A stretch of 64,000 bases of DNA from Rhizobium mongolense subsp. loessense (GTDB taxonomy: Bacteria > Pseudomonadota > Alphaproteobacteria > Rhizobiales > Rhizobiaceae), in assembly GCF_900099775.1 (NCBI RefSeq), contig NZ_FMTM01000003.1, positions 675,461 to 739,460 of the forward strand, in the 5' to 3' direction. The notes under the pieces were generated by a model, which was not told where the DNA came from, ran no database searches, and saw only the letters and a program-made list of their open reading frames with translations. The position numbers and the translations under genes were made by a program. Of the stretch, positions 20,673-29,698 are shown piece after piece. The first letter of the stretch is position 1; each line of letters begins with the position of its first letter.

Positions 20673-21785
20673 CTAATCGCCAGGCGGGGCAGGCGTGGCG
20701 AAGGTGCCGCGGCGCCATTCCAGCAGCTGGTAAGGGTTCTCCGAAAGCTCGTGGCCAGCCGTAAACGTCAGATCGCCGATCGGCGTGTAGAACCTCGTGC
20801 CGACGAGTTTTTCCGCCACAGCCTTTCCTTCTGCCGTGGCGGCCGTTGCCGCCTGCTGCGCGATGGCCGCTGCTGCGGCTGCCGGCAGGACATAGCCTTC
20901 AGGCTCGATGCCTTGTGCGCGCAATACCGCCGCTGCGGCTTGCGCGGGCCGCAAAGTGTCGAATTCCGGCATGGTGACCGCACGCACGCCGTCCGGAAGC
21001 GGCAGCGGCTGGTTTGCTGCGCGCATTGCATCTCCGCCCAAAATAGCGAGCGGAATTTTCTCCGCTGCGGCATCTCGGGCGATGACCGCGACGTCGGCGC
21101 GGTCGCCGCCGATAAAAACCTTGGTGGCGCCGGCCTTCTTCAGGCGGCGGACGAGGGCGATCTGTTGGTCCTGACCCGGGCGATAGGTGTCCGTAAAAAC
21201 GGGCTTCAGCCCTTTTTCCTCAAGCGCATTGCGGATGGCCTCGGTCAGTTCACGGCCATGGATGGTGCCGTCCTCGATGAGGGCGATCGGCGCTGCTTCC
21301 CAGTCGTTGAGGATCGCTTCGATGATGCGTGCGGCTTCGGCGCCATCGGCCGGCGCCAGACGAAACAGCGGCCAGCCGTTCTTCAACGCGTCTTCCATCA
21401 CGATGCGTGCGCGCACCGAGACGGTGATCGCCGGAATGTTCGCATCCTTGAGCTTCGGCAGTGCACTTTCCAGCGTTTCGCTGCAAAGAAAGCCGATTGC
21501 GACTTGCACCTTGGCGTTCACCAGCGCATCGGCAATCGCCGCACCACTGTTTTCCTCGCAAGGCTCGTCGATTGTGACGACGGTATTACCATCCTTGGTG
21601 ATCTGATAGGTCGCTCCGGCGAAAACCTGCGCGCCAAGCTGCTGCAGGTTGCCGCCCTGGGGAGCGACGACGCCAATCGTAACCCCCGCGGCATGGCTTT
21701 CGGCTGCTGCAAGAAACAGCATCGAAAAAGCCGCTATGCCACGCAGAATATTCATGAAAATCGCCGTTTTCCTGTCGCCCTTCAT
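20673..21785 (-). CDS. periplasmic substrate-binding protein of the branched-chain amino acid type
   Basis: A 370-residue Peripla_BP_6-type protein. The signal peptide is around MNILRGIAAFSMLFLAAAES with an AHA-type cleavage site. The mature part starts VTIGVVAPQGGNLQQLG and keeps the fold order IGFLCSETLESALP, LIEDGTIHGRELTEAIR and KVFIGGDRADVA. An ATG at 21755 would give a more standard signal peptide than 21785. No permease or ATPase genes are adjacent, so the ligand and transporter partners are unknown. It may act as an orphan binding protein. Confidence 0.8.
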   Translation of the reverse strand: MKGDRKTAIFMNILRGIAAFSMLFLAAAESHAAGVTIGVVAPQGGNLQQLGAQVFAGATYQITKDGNTVVTIDEPCEENSGAAIADALVNAKVQVAIGFLCSETLESALPKLKDANIPAITVSVRARIVMEDALKNGWPLFRLAPADGAEAARIIEAILNDWEAAPIALIEDGTIHGRELTEAIRNALEEKGLKPVFTDTYRPGQDQQIALVRRLKKAGATKVFIGGDRADVAVIARDAAAEKIPLAILGGDAMRAANQPLPLPDGVRAVTMPEFDTLRPAQAAAAVLRAQGIEPEGYVLPAAAAAAIAQQAATAATAEGKAVAEKLVGTRFYTPIGDLTFTAGHELSENPYQLLEWRRGTFATPAPPGD

Positions 21786-21928
21786 GCCCTTTTAGCTGCC
21801 CGGCGGCAATCGTCAAAGAAAAACAGGCGGAATGCGCCGCATTTCGTCGGCTTCATTGTAGAAAAGGTAACCGATGGCATCCATATTAGCGGCACAAGAA
21901 TGGGCGGCGCGGCCGCAGGAGACCGCAT

Positions 21929-22423
21929 TTGTTGAACAGGCAGCCGATCGATCCGCAGCTTTATCGCGATGCCATGAGCCGTTTCGGCGGTCATGTGCAG
22001 CTCGTAACGACGGTGCTTGGCGAGACACGCCGCGGGGTGACGATCACCGCAGCCTGTTCGGTATCCGACGATCCGGCCTGCGTGCTCGTCTGCCTCAACA
22101 ACAGCAATCCGAAGAACGACATCTTCTTCCAGAGCGGCATTTTCGCGCTGAACACGCTCGGCGCGCACCATCAGGCGTTGGCCGACGCCTTTTCCGGACG
22201 CATGCCGATGAGCAACGACGCGCGGTTTGCGACCGGCAAATTCGACAAGCTGATCACCGGTGCGCCCGTGCTCTGGGATTCGCTTGCCTCCTTCGATTGC
22301 AGGGTGATGGAGATTAAGGAGATGTCGACCCACCACATCATCTTCGGCGAGGTCGTGGCCGTGCGGTTCAACGAAACAAAACCGGCGCTGCTCTATATGA
22401 ACCGGGACTACCACACGCTATAA
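21929..22423 (+). CDS. flavin reductase-like FMN-binding protein
   Basis: A 164-residue flavin reductase domain protein of the RutF/HpaC type: RDAMSRFGGHVQLVTT, RRGVTITAACSVSDDPACVLVCLN, and FGEVVAVRFNETKPALLYMNRDYHTL. These enzymes reduce FMN or FAD with NAD(P)H for a partner monooxygenase; no such partner is adjacent. The start is probably TTG at 21929 because GCAGGAG lies 7 bases upstream; the first in-frame ATG would remove 15 residues of the domain. The moxR-type gene begins 21 bases downstream, so cotranscription is likely. Confidence 0.85.
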   Translation: MLNRQPIDPQLYRDAMSRFGGHVQLVTTVLGETRRGVTITAACSVSDDPACVLVCLNNSNPKNDIFFQSGIFALNTLGAHHQALADAFSGRMPMSNDARFATGKFDKLITGAPVLWDSLASFDCRVMEIKEMSTHHIIFGEVVAVRFNETKPALLYMNRDYHTL

Positions 22424-22444
22424 CTCCCTAAAAAGGGAGGAGAT

Positions 22445-23368
22445 ATGCCCGATCATCCGCTGCCGCCCGCGTCTATCGACGAGACGATCGCCATGCTGGC
22501 AAGAGAGGATTATCTCGCAGGCCGCTCCCTGGCGACGGTACTCTTTCTCGCCCTGAAGATGAAGCGGCCGCTGTTTCTCGAAGGAGAGGCCGGTGTCGGG
22601 AAGACCGAGATCGCGAAGGTGCTGTCGAAGGCGCTCGACCGGCCGCTGATCCGGCTGCAATGTTACGAAGGCCTTGATATCGCATCCGCCGTCTACGAGT
22701 GGAATTATCCGGCGCAGATGCTGGAGATCCGGCTTGCGGAGGCCTCTGGATTGACCGATCGCAACCGTATCGAATCCGATATCTTTTCCGAGCGCTACCT
22801 TATCCGCCGCCCTGTGTTACAGGCGCTTTCGTCAGCGGAAGGCCGTGCGCCGGTCTTCCTGATTGATGAGCTCGATCGTACCGACGAGGCCTTCGAAGCC
22901 TTCCTACTGGAAGTGCTCTCGGATTTCCAGGTGACGATCCCCGAGCTCGGGACCATCAAGGCCGCCGAGCCGCCGATCGTTATCATCACGACCAACCGGA
23001 CGCGCGAAGTGCACGATGCGTTGAAGCGCCGGTGCCTCTATCACTGGGTCGATTATCCGGAGGCCGCGCAGGAACTGGAGATCATCCGGCGAAAGGTGCC
23101 CGGCTGCAACGAGGCTCTCTCCCAGCAGATTATCGCCTATGTGCAGAAGCTGCGCACGCTCGATCTCTTCAAGAATCCCGGCGTAGCAGAGACGATCGAC
23201 TGGGCGACGGCGCTGACCGAACTCGACCGCCTGGCGCTCGATCCGCAGACCATTTCCGACACGATCGGCACGCTCTTGAAATACCAGGACGACATTGCGC
23301 GCATTCAGGGCGGCGAAGGCGCTCGTGTCCTGACCGAGGTCAAGGACGAGCTGAGGGCAGCGAGTTAA
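22445..23368 (+). CDS. MoxR-family AAA+ ATPase (CoxD-like)
   Basis: A 307-residue AAA+ protein with Walker A GEAGVGKTEIAK, Walker B VFLIDELDR, and sensor NRTREVHDALKRRC. CoxD-like MoxR ATPases act with a CoxE-type VWA protein as a chaperone pair that installs the sulfido-Mo-Cu or sulfido ligand in molybdenum hydroxylases. The next gene (23371) is that VWA partner. The ribosome-binding site GGGAGGAG lies in the 3' arm of a small hairpin, CTCCCT-AAAA-AGGGAG at 22424-22439. Confidence 0.92.
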   Translation: MPDHPLPPASIDETIAMLAREDYLAGRSLATVLFLALKMKRPLFLEGEAGVGKTEIAKVLSKALDRPLIRLQCYEGLDIASAVYEWNYPAQMLEIRLAEASGLTDRNRIESDIFSERYLIRRPVLQALSSAEGRAPVFLIDELDRTDEAFEAFLLEVLSDFQVTIPELGTIKAAEPPIVIITTNRTREVHDALKRRCLYHWVDYPEAAQELEIIRRKVPGCNEALSQQIIAYVQKLRTLDLFKNPGVAETIDWATALTELDRLALDPQTISDTIGTLLKYQDDIARIQGGEGARVLTEVKDELRAAS

Positions 23369-23370
23369 AA

Positions 23371-24633
23371 ATGAAAACGCAACCGGTGCAGGATGGGATC
23401 GTCGTTCCGCCGCTGCCGCCGGCCGCGGGGCGCTTTGCCGACAATATCGTCTTCTTCGCCAGGGCGCTCCGTAACGCCGGGCTAAAGATCGGTCCGGGAT
23501 CCATTGCCGATGCTATCGAAGCCGTCGAGGCGATCGGTATGGGTTCGCGCGAGGAATTCCACGCGGCGCTCTTTTCGGTCTTCGTCAAACGGCACGAGGA
23601 CAAGCCTGTCTTCGACGAAGCCTTCCGGCTTTTCTGGCGCTCCCGCGATCTCGTGGAGAAGATGATTGCGATGATGTTGCCGCAGGCGCCGGATAACCGT
23701 GAAAGAGAAAAGGCGAAGGCGGGCGAAACGCGCGCCAGCGATGCGCTTCTCGGTGATCGGCGCGACAGTCGACCCGCTCGCGATGAGCCGGATATCGAAA
23801 TCGATGCGCGGTTCACCACCTCCGGGAACGAAGTCTTTCGCCGGATGGATTTCGCGCAAATGTCGGCGGCAGAAATTGCCCTGGCGAGAAAGGAACTGAC
23901 CCGGCTGCAACTGCCGCTCGACAGCGTTCCAACTCGGCGTTTCAGGCAATCGCATGTTCACCGGCAGGTCGATCCGCGCGCGACCATGCGCTCGGCGCTG
24001 CGCACCGGCGGGTCGCTGATCCTGCCGCGTTATCGCGAACAGAAAGAGATCCAGCCGCCTTTGGTGGTCCTTGCGGATATTTCGGGCTCGATGAGCCAGT
24101 ACACCCGCATATTCCTGCATTTCCTGCACGTGCTGACGGAGAGCCGGCGCCGCGTCCATACGTTCCTTTTCGGAACGCGGCTCACCAATGTCACAAGACA
24201 GATGCGCCACAAGGATCCGGACGAGGCACTGAACGAATGTGCAGCCGCGGTGAAGGACTGGTCGGGCGGCACCCGTATCGGAGAAACGGTGAGGGAATTC
24301 AACCGGCTGTGGGGACGCCGCGTCCTCGGGCAGGGCGCGTTGGTGCTGCTGATCACCGACGGACTGGAGCGGGAAGGCATCGAATTGCTGGCCGAAGAAA
24401 TGGACCGGCTGCACCGATCCTGTCGGCGGCTGATCTGGCTGAACCCGCTTCTGCGCTTCGAGGGCTTCGAGCCGCGAGCTCGCGGCGTTCGCGCCATGTT
24501 GCCGCATGTTGACGAATTCCGTCCGGTTCACAATCTATCATCCTTGAGTGACCTTGCTGCGGCGCTCGGCGCGGGCAGATCACCGGCGCACGATCCGCGG
24601 CGCTATCTCGACAGAATGAGAGGTTTTGGATGA
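23371..24633 (+). CDS. CoxE-type VWA domain protein
   Basis: A 420-residue protein of the CoxE family. The C-terminal VWA-like domain has the MIDAS pattern DISGSMS near residue 235, then GGTRIG and LLITDGLE, supplying the metal-binding residues. The N-terminal 200 residues are helical and charged, including a stretch EREKAKAGETRASD. It starts 2 bases after the MoxR stop, and its own stop overlaps the next ATG by ATGA. It should act with the MoxR ATPase in maturation of a molybdenum hydroxylase. Confidence 0.92.
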   Translation: MKTQPVQDGIVVPPLPPAAGRFADNIVFFARALRNAGLKIGPGSIADAIEAVEAIGMGSREEFHAALFSVFVKRHEDKPVFDEAFRLFWRSRDLVEKMIAMMLPQAPDNREREKAKAGETRASDALLGDRRDSRPARDEPDIEIDARFTTSGNEVFRRMDFAQMSAAEIALARKELTRLQLPLDSVPTRRFRQSHVHRQVDPRATMRSALRTGGSLILPRYREQKEIQPPLVVLADISGSMSQYTRIFLHFLHVLTESRRRVHTFLFGTRLTNVTRQMRHKDPDEALNECAAAVKDWSGGTRIGETVREFNRLWGRRVLGQGALVLLITDGLEREGIELLAEEMDRLHRSCRRLIWLNPLLRFEGFEPRARGVRAMLPHVDEFRPVHNLSSLSDLAAALGAGRSPAHDPRRYLDRMRGFG

Positions 24634-24959
24634 GCGAGACGTCTTTCGGCCTCGATCCGCTGATGACGGCGGAGGAGTGGATGAAAAGCGGCCGCAGTGT
24701 GGCGATCGCGACCGTCATCGAGACCTGGGGCTCGGCGCCCCGTCCTGCCGGCAGCCATCTGGTGATCGACGGTGACGGCAATTTCGAGGGCTCGGTCTCC
24801 GGCGGTTGCGTCGAAGGTGCGGTGATCGCGGAGGCGATGGACGTCATCGGCGACGGCAAGGCGAAGATGCTGGAATTCGGGGTTGCCGACGAGACCGCCT
24901 GGCGCGTCGGACTATCCTGCGGCGGGCGCATCCGCGTCTTTGTCGAAAGGCTTGCCTGA
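24630..24959 (+). CDS. XdhC/CoxI family protein, N-terminal domain type
   Basis: A 109-residue protein matching the N-terminal XdhC_CoxI domain: VAIATVIETWGSAPRPAGSH, GNFEGSVSGGCVEGAVI and GLSCGGRIRVFVERL. The Cys residues in SGGCVEG and LSCGG are conserved in this family, which binds Mo cofactor and helps sulfurate it before insertion into xanthine dehydrogenase-like enzymes. The Rossmann half is encoded by the next gene, with TGATG overlap. Separate halves are common in rhizobia, so I do not read this as a frameshift. Confidence 0.9.
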   Translation: MSETSFGLDPLMTAEEWMKSGRSVAIATVIETWGSAPRPAGSHLVIDGDGNFEGSVSGGCVEGAVIAEAMDVIGDGKAKMLEFGVADETAWRVGLSCGGRIRVFVERLA

Positions 24960-25666
24960 TGGACGCCGCCAATCTGGAGCGGCTGAACGCCGCACGCCGG
25001 GCACGCAAGGCCGTGATACTCGTCACCAACTTGGAGCATGGAACGGATCGCGTGATCGTCGAAGGCGGGCCGGTCGATAGCGCACTGAACGATACCGTCG
25101 CTGCGGCATTCCGCTCCGGCAAGTCCGGCATTTGCGACATCGACGGCGGTAGGTACTTTCTGAACGTGCACCTGCCGCCAGCCCATATCGTCATCATCGG
25201 CGCGGTCCATATCAGCCAGGTCCTGGCGCAGATGGCGACGCTTGCCGGCTTCGACGTCCGCATCATCGATCCGCGAACCGCCTTTGCAACGCCGGAGCGT
25301 TTCGCCGGCATGGATCTCACCGCTGACTGGCCCGTCGATGTGGTGAAGGACCGTCCGCTCGATGCCTATACGGCTGTCGTCGCGGTCACGCATGATCCGA
25401 AGATCGATGATTTCCCGATCGCCGAGGCGCTTCGAACGGGCTGTTTTTATGTCGGTGCGCTCGGAAGCCGCAAGACCCACGGTTCGCGTCTCGACCGGCT
25501 GAAGAAGGAGGGTTTTTCCGACGGCGAACTTGCGAGGATCAATGGCCCGATCGGGCTTGATATCGGCGCCTCCAGTCCGGCGGAGATTGCCGTTGCGATC
25601 CTTGCTCAGATCATCCAAGCCTTGCGCTCGCGCGACGTCGCGTCTCCGAAAGGTGACAAGGCATGA
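24959..25666 (+). CDS. XdhC family protein with Rossmann-like C-terminal domain
   Basis: A 235-residue protein. Residues 1-70 resemble a second small XdhC-type domain. From about residue 75 a Rossmann-like domain begins with HIVIIGAVHISQVLAQMA, then DVRIIDPRTAFATPERF, VVAVTHDPKID and FYVGALGSRKTH, typical of XdhC_C. The final RINGPIGLDIGASSPAEIAVAI is the family's conserved end. Start overlaps the upstream stop as TGATG and the stop overlaps the next ATG as ATGA, so the operon is translationally coupled. Role: Mo-cofactor binding and sulfuration for a molybdenum hydroxylase. Confidence 0.92.
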   Translation: MDAANLERLNAARRARKAVILVTNLEHGTDRVIVEGGPVDSALNDTVAAAFRSGKSGICDIDGGRYFLNVHLPPAHIVIIGAVHISQVLAQMATLAGFDVRIIDPRTAFATPERFAGMDLTADWPVDVVKDRPLDAYTAVVAVTHDPKIDDFPIAEALRTGCFYVGALGSRKTHGSRLDRLKKEGFSDGELARINGPIGLDIGASSPAEIAVAILAQIIQALRSRDVASPKGDKA

Positions 25667-27297
25667 TCTTTGGCGAATTCGATGTCGATGGTGCGGAAGG
25701 GCTCGTCCTCGCCCATTCCGTCAAGATGCCGGATGGGACTCTGCCCAAAGGGCATGTGGTTGACGCTGCCGACGTGGAGCGATTGAAGAGCTCGGGCATC
25801 AAGAAGATTGCCGCGGCGCGCCTGGAGGACGGCGATCTCGGCGAGGACGAAGCGGCGGCACGGCTGAGCGAGGCAATCGCGCCCGATCATCTCCGCTTTT
25901 CGGAGGCTGCGACCGGCCGCGTCAACATCTATGCTGCCGCGGACGGGCTTTTCGTAGCTGACAGGGAGGCCGTCGATCGGCTGAACCGCATCGATCCGGC
26001 GATCACGCTCGCCTGTCTTGCCGATCATACACATGTCAGCGCCGGCGATATGGTGGCGACCTTCAAAATCATTCCCCTGGCGGTTCCGGGCGCGAAGATA
26101 AATGCCGCCTGTGCGGAGCTTCGCGCGACTGGACCATTTCAAGTGAAGCCGTTTGCCGATCATGCCGTCTCGCTGATCGCCACGGAACTGCCTTCGCTGA
26201 AAGTGTCGGTGATGGACAAGACGGCGCGCATCCTTGAGCGGCGGTTGGCTGCTTGCGGCAATCGTCTGCTGCGGGAGCGGCGTGTGCCGCATGAGACCAA
26301 GGCTCTTGCTGCTTCGATCCAGGATATCATGACGATTCCGGAGAAGGCGCCGAAGCTCGTCATCGTCTTCGGTGCCTCGGCGGTCATCGATGCAGCGGAT
26401 GTCATTCCGCAGGCAATACGCGAGGCGGGCGGGCGTATCTTGAGCGTCGGCATGCCCGTCGATCCGGGAAACCTGATGGTCCTCGGCAGCATCGGTGAGA
26501 CTTATGTCGTCGGCGCGCCTGGTTGCGCCCGCAGTCCGAAGGAAAACGGTTTTGACTGGGTTCTCGACCGCATTTTGGCCGGTGAAGAGCCGGGCGCGCA
26601 TGAGGTGACCGGAATGGGTGTCGGGGGCCTGCTGATGGAGATACAATCGCGGCCGCAGCCACGCGATGTGCCCGCCAGGAAACATGCCGAGGCTTCCGTT
26701 GCGATCGTCCTGCTTGCCGCCGGCAGGGCGCGCCGCATGGGCGAGGGCGGCCAGCATAAGCTGCTGGCGGAATTCGATGGCATGCCGCTGGTGCGCCGCT
26801 CTGCATCCATTGCTGTTGCCAGCAAGGCTTTATCGGTTACGGCTGTAACGGGGCATCGCCGTGCTGAGATTGAAGCAGCCCTTGAAGGCTTGAGCGTGCA
26901 GCCGGTATTCAACGCCGATTATGCTTCCGGCATGGCAAGCTCTCTCGCGGCCGGCTTCGCCCATGTCCACGCGAGCGGCGCCGATGGGGTGCTTGTCATG
27001 CTTGCTGATATGCCGGGGGTCTCGACGGCGGACCTCGATCTTTTGATCAGCGCATTCGAGCAGGCCGAGGGCCGGGCGATCGTTCGGGCGGTCTGTGGAG
27101 GCAAACGTGGAAATCCGGTCATTCTGCCGCGATCACTGTATCATGCAGTGCTTTCACTCGAAGGCGATGTCGGCGCGCGCCACATCGTTGAGACGGCGCG
27201 GCTGCCTGTCGTCGATATCGATATCGGCGAGAGTGCGCATCTTGACGTGGATACGCCGGAGGCGATTGTCGCAGCAGGCGGCATATTGAAGGGATAG
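25663..27297 (+). CDS. molybdopterin-binding domain fused to MobA/MocA-like nucleotidyltransferase
   Basis: A 544-residue two-domain protein. Residues 1-340 resemble the molybdopterin-binding (MoeA/MogA-like) fold, with KLVIVFGASAVIDAADVIP and GMPVDPGNLM. From about 350 a MobA-like NTP transferase begins with IVLLAAGRARRMG followed by KLLAEFDG, then VLVMLADMPG and GNPVILPRS. The second domain probably transfers CMP to molybdopterin to make the dinucleotide cofactor used by xanthine dehydrogenase/CO dehydrogenase-type enzymes. ATGA overlap with the XdhC gene shows coupling. No hydroxylase structural genes follow. Confidence 0.9.
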   Translation: MIFGEFDVDGAEGLVLAHSVKMPDGTLPKGHVVDAADVERLKSSGIKKIAAARLEDGDLGEDEAAARLSEAIAPDHLRFSEAATGRVNIYAAADGLFVADREAVDRLNRIDPAITLACLADHTHVSAGDMVATFKIIPLAVPGAKINAACAELRATGPFQVKPFADHAVSLIATELPSLKVSVMDKTARILERRLAACGNRLLRERRVPHETKALAASIQDIMTIPEKAPKLVIVFGASAVIDAADVIPQAIREAGGRILSVGMPVDPGNLMVLGSIGETYVVGAPGCARSPKENGFDWVLDRILAGEEPGAHEVTGMGVGGLLMEIQSRPQPRDVPARKHAEASVAIVLLAAGRARRMGEGGQHKLLAEFDGMPLVRRSASIAVASKALSVTAVTGHRRAEIEAALEGLSVQPVFNADYASGMASSLAAGFAHVHASGADGVLVMLADMPGVSTADLDLLISAFEQAEGRAIVRAVCGGKRGNPVILPRSLYHAVLSLEGDVGARHIVETARLPVVDIDIGESAHLDVDTPEAIVAAGGILKG

Positions 27298-27299
27298 CA

Positions 27300-27617
27300 A
27301 TGGACGCGGCCGGTATAGAGGAAATGTTTCAGGGGCTCGGCCCCGTGACGATCAAGCGCATGTTCGGCGGCAAGGGCATCTATCACCTCGGCCGTATCGT
27401 CGCGGTCGAAGTTGGGGGCGAGGTGCTGCTCAAGGCCGATGACAAGAGCTCGCCGGAGTTTGCCGCAGCAGGCTCCAGCCAATGGTTCTATGAGGGCAAG
27501 AAGGGCAATCCGGTGAAAATGCCTTACTGGTCGATCCCGGACGCGGCTTATGACGATCCGGATGATATGGCGAGATGGGTGCGGCTTGCCTATGAGGCGG
27601 CGCTCAGAGCTGAATGA
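27300..27617 (+). CDS. TfoX/Sxy N-terminal domain protein
   Basis: A 105-residue protein made up only of the TfoX N-terminal domain: VTIKRMFGGKGIYHLGRIVAV, KADDKSSPEF and the MPYWSIPDAAYDDPDDMARWV end. The C-terminal domain of competence regulator TfoX/Sxy is absent, as in many alphaproteobacterial proteins of this type, whose role is unknown. It begins 2 bases after the upstream stop and so belongs to the transcript of the Mo-maturation operon. Its stop directly abuts that of the convergent Nudix gene. Confidence 0.88.
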   Translation: MDAAGIEEMFQGLGPVTIKRMFGGKGIYHLGRIVAVEVGGEVLLKADDKSSPEFAAAGSSQWFYEGKKGNPVKMPYWSIPDAAYDDPDDMARWVRLAYEAALRAE

Positions 27618-28040
27618 TCAGCGGAAGTTTTCGTTGTCGAGATAACCGATTGCGGCCTTGGCAAAGTCGGAGAGTGGTGCCGGCAGTTGTGATCGCGTAA
27701 ACCAGCCGAAATCCGAGAGTTTTTCCGGTTCAGTCAACTGCGGATCGCCGCTGACTTCTCTAGTTATGTAGAGAAACGAGACCCAATGCTGCGCATCGGC
27801 GCCTGAAATCACTTCGGCATGACCGAGAAGTTCGGTTCGACCAATCGTCAATCCGGTTTCTTCCTCGGCTTCGCGGCGCGCGGCTTCGGCTATCGGCTCC
27901 ATATGATCTACTTTGCCACCGACGATGCTCCAGTGACCAGCCTCAGGCACACGAATGCGCTTGTAAAGCAGAATCTTGCCGTCGCGCAAAATCACCAGGC
28001 CGACGCCGAGACCTGGAAAATGAACGCCAGGCTTGCCCAT
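27618..28040 (-). CDS. Nudix hydrolase
   Basis: A 140-residue protein with an intact Nudix box: GGKVDHMEP followed by AARREAEEETGL, giving G-x5-E-x7-REUxEExG. It hydrolyses a nucleoside diphosphate linked to some group X; the substrate is not evident. The start MGKPGVHFPG at 28040 lies 7 bases after the stop of the RhlE helicase gene (28048), so the two are probably cotranscribed. An upstream in-frame start at 28070 would overlap that gene. Confidence 0.9.
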   Translation of the reverse strand: MGKPGVHFPGLGVGLVILRDGKILLYKRIRVPEAGHWSIVGGKVDHMEPIAEAARREAEEETGLTIGRTELLGHAEVISGADAQHWVSFLYITREVSGDPQLTEPEKLSDFGWFTRSQLPAPLSDFAKAAIGYLDNENFR

Positions 28041-28047
28041 CGGAAGA

Positions 28048-29541
28048 TCAAACCTTAGCGTTTGCCGCAATCAGCATGAAGGCGGGAATATCGTCGCCGA
28101 AGCCGACCGGCGTCGGGCCGTCGTCGTGGTCGCGATAGCGGCGGCGCTCGCGATTATCGTCGTTTGCCGGATAGGGCCGAGAGTTGCGCGCGTTGTTCTG
28201 CGGCTTGTTTTCTGATTTGCGCTCGTGCTTCACGCTTTCGGCCTTTGCTGGTGCTGCTGCTTCGATGGCTTCGGCGGCATTATCATCGGCGCCGATATCA
28301 GTTTTATGACCCCGGCGCTCCTTGACGCGGCCACGGCCCTTGTCGCGATCCCGGCTACCTGCGCGGCGTGGACGGTCGTCTTCGCGGCCGGGTTCGGGAG
28401 GCGGGAGAGTGGAAAGATCGCCATTCAGCCACTCTACCTTCTCGCCGATCAGCTTTTGGATCGCGTCGGCATGTTTCTGGTCACGGCCTGTGACAATGGT
28501 GAAGGCAGCGCCGGAACGGCCTGCACGGCCGGTACGGCCGATGCGGTGCACGTAATCCTCGGCATGAATCGGCACATCGAAGTTGAAGACGTGGCTGACA
28601 TCCGGAATGTCGAGGCCGCGGGCCGCGACGTCGGAGGCGACGAGCAGTTGCAGCTGTCCATCACGGAAGCTTTGAAGCATATTCGTGCGCGAGCGCTGGT
28701 CCATGTCGCCGTGGAGCGCGCCGACGGAAAAGCCATGGCGTTCGAGGGATCGGAAGAGGTCGGCCACGTCCTTCTTGCGGTTGCAGAAGATGATGGCGTT
28801 CTTCAAGTCTTCCTGCGCGCGGACCAGATCGCGCAGTGCGGCGCGCTTCTCATAGTCCTTGCCGTGCGAAGCAACGAAACGCTGCGTAATGTTCTTGGCG
28901 GCGGAGGCCGGCTTTGCGACTTCGATTCGCTCCGGATTTTGCAGGAACCGGTCGGCGAGCTTCTGGATTTCCGGCGGCATGGTCGCCGAGAAGAACAGTG
29001 TCTGACGCGTGAAGGGGATGAGCTTGGCAATGCGCTCGATATCGGGGATGAAGCCCATGTCGAGCATGCGGTCGGCTTCGTCGATGACGAAGATTTCGAC
29101 GGCGCTCATCAAAAGCTTGCCGCGCTCGAAATGGTCCAGCAGGCGGCCTGGTGTGCAGATGAGAACGTCTGCACCGCGCTCGAGCTTGCGGTCCTGGTCT
29201 TCGAAGGAAACGCCGCCGATCAGCAGCGCGACGTTCAAGCGGTGGTTCTTACCGTATTTTTCGAAGTTCTCCGCGACTTGCGCGGCAAGTTCGCGCGTCG
29301 GTTCGAGGATGAGCGTTCGTGGCATGCGGGCCCGGGCGCGGCCCTTTTCCAGCAGCGACAACATCGGTAATACGAAGGATGCCGTCTTTCCCGTTCCTGT
29401 CTGCGCGATCCCGCAAATGTCACGGCGCTGCAGGGCGAACGGGATTGCTCCTGCCTGAATAGGAGTGGGGATCGTGTAGCCGGCGTCGGTAACGGCGGAA
29501 AGCACTTTTTGGCTCAGGCCAAGGTCAGCGAATGTCGTCAA
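28048..29541 (-). CDS. rhlE: DEAD-box ATP-dependent RNA helicase, RhlE type
   Basis: A 497-residue helicase with all family motifs: Q motif before AQTGTGKT (motif I), PTRELAAQV (Ia), VIDEADRMLD (II), SATMP (III), ARGLDIPDV (V) and HRIGRTGRAG (VI). The last 110 residues form a charged, low-complexity Arg/Asp/Lys tail that likely binds RNA. It remodels RNA in ribosome assembly or decay. The 157 bases upstream (29542-29698) hold no gene I can support. The symbol is by family resemblance. Confidence 0.92.
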   Translation of the reverse strand: MTTFADLGLSQKVLSAVTDAGYTIPTPIQAGAIPFALQRRDICGIAQTGTGKTASFVLPMLSLLEKGRARARMPRTLILEPTRELAAQVAENFEKYGKNHRLNVALLIGGVSFEDQDRKLERGADVLICTPGRLLDHFERGKLLMSAVEIFVIDEADRMLDMGFIPDIERIAKLIPFTRQTLFFSATMPPEIQKLADRFLQNPERIEVAKPASAAKNITQRFVASHGKDYEKRAALRDLVRAQEDLKNAIIFCNRKKDVADLFRSLERHGFSVGALHGDMDQRSRTNMLQSFRDGQLQLLVASDVAARGLDIPDVSHVFNFDVPIHAEDYVHRIGRTGRAGRSGAAFTIVTGRDQKHADAIQKLIGEKVEWLNGDLSTLPPPEPGREDDRPRRAGSRDRDKGRGRVKERRGHKTDIGADDNAAEAIEAAAPAKAESVKHERKSENKPQNNARNSRPYPANDDNRERRRYRDHDDGPTPVGFGDDIPAFMLIAANAKV

Positions 29542-29698
29542 GGGGAAAACTATTTCCGTTCAGGTTCGGCCATACTCTGGTTGAGTCGGCGGGATTGCAT
29601 GCCGCAATGCAGCGCGACATAGTCCCAAACGGCTTGTAAGTCAAGGAATACGGGCTCTGCAGCCGTCGAACAGGTAAAACTGTGGTTACTGCAATTGG

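Noticed and set aside
24630..25666. Frameshifted single xdhC gene
   Set aside because: The two frames have their own start and stop in a clean TGATG overlap, and separate XdhC halves are usual in rhizobia.
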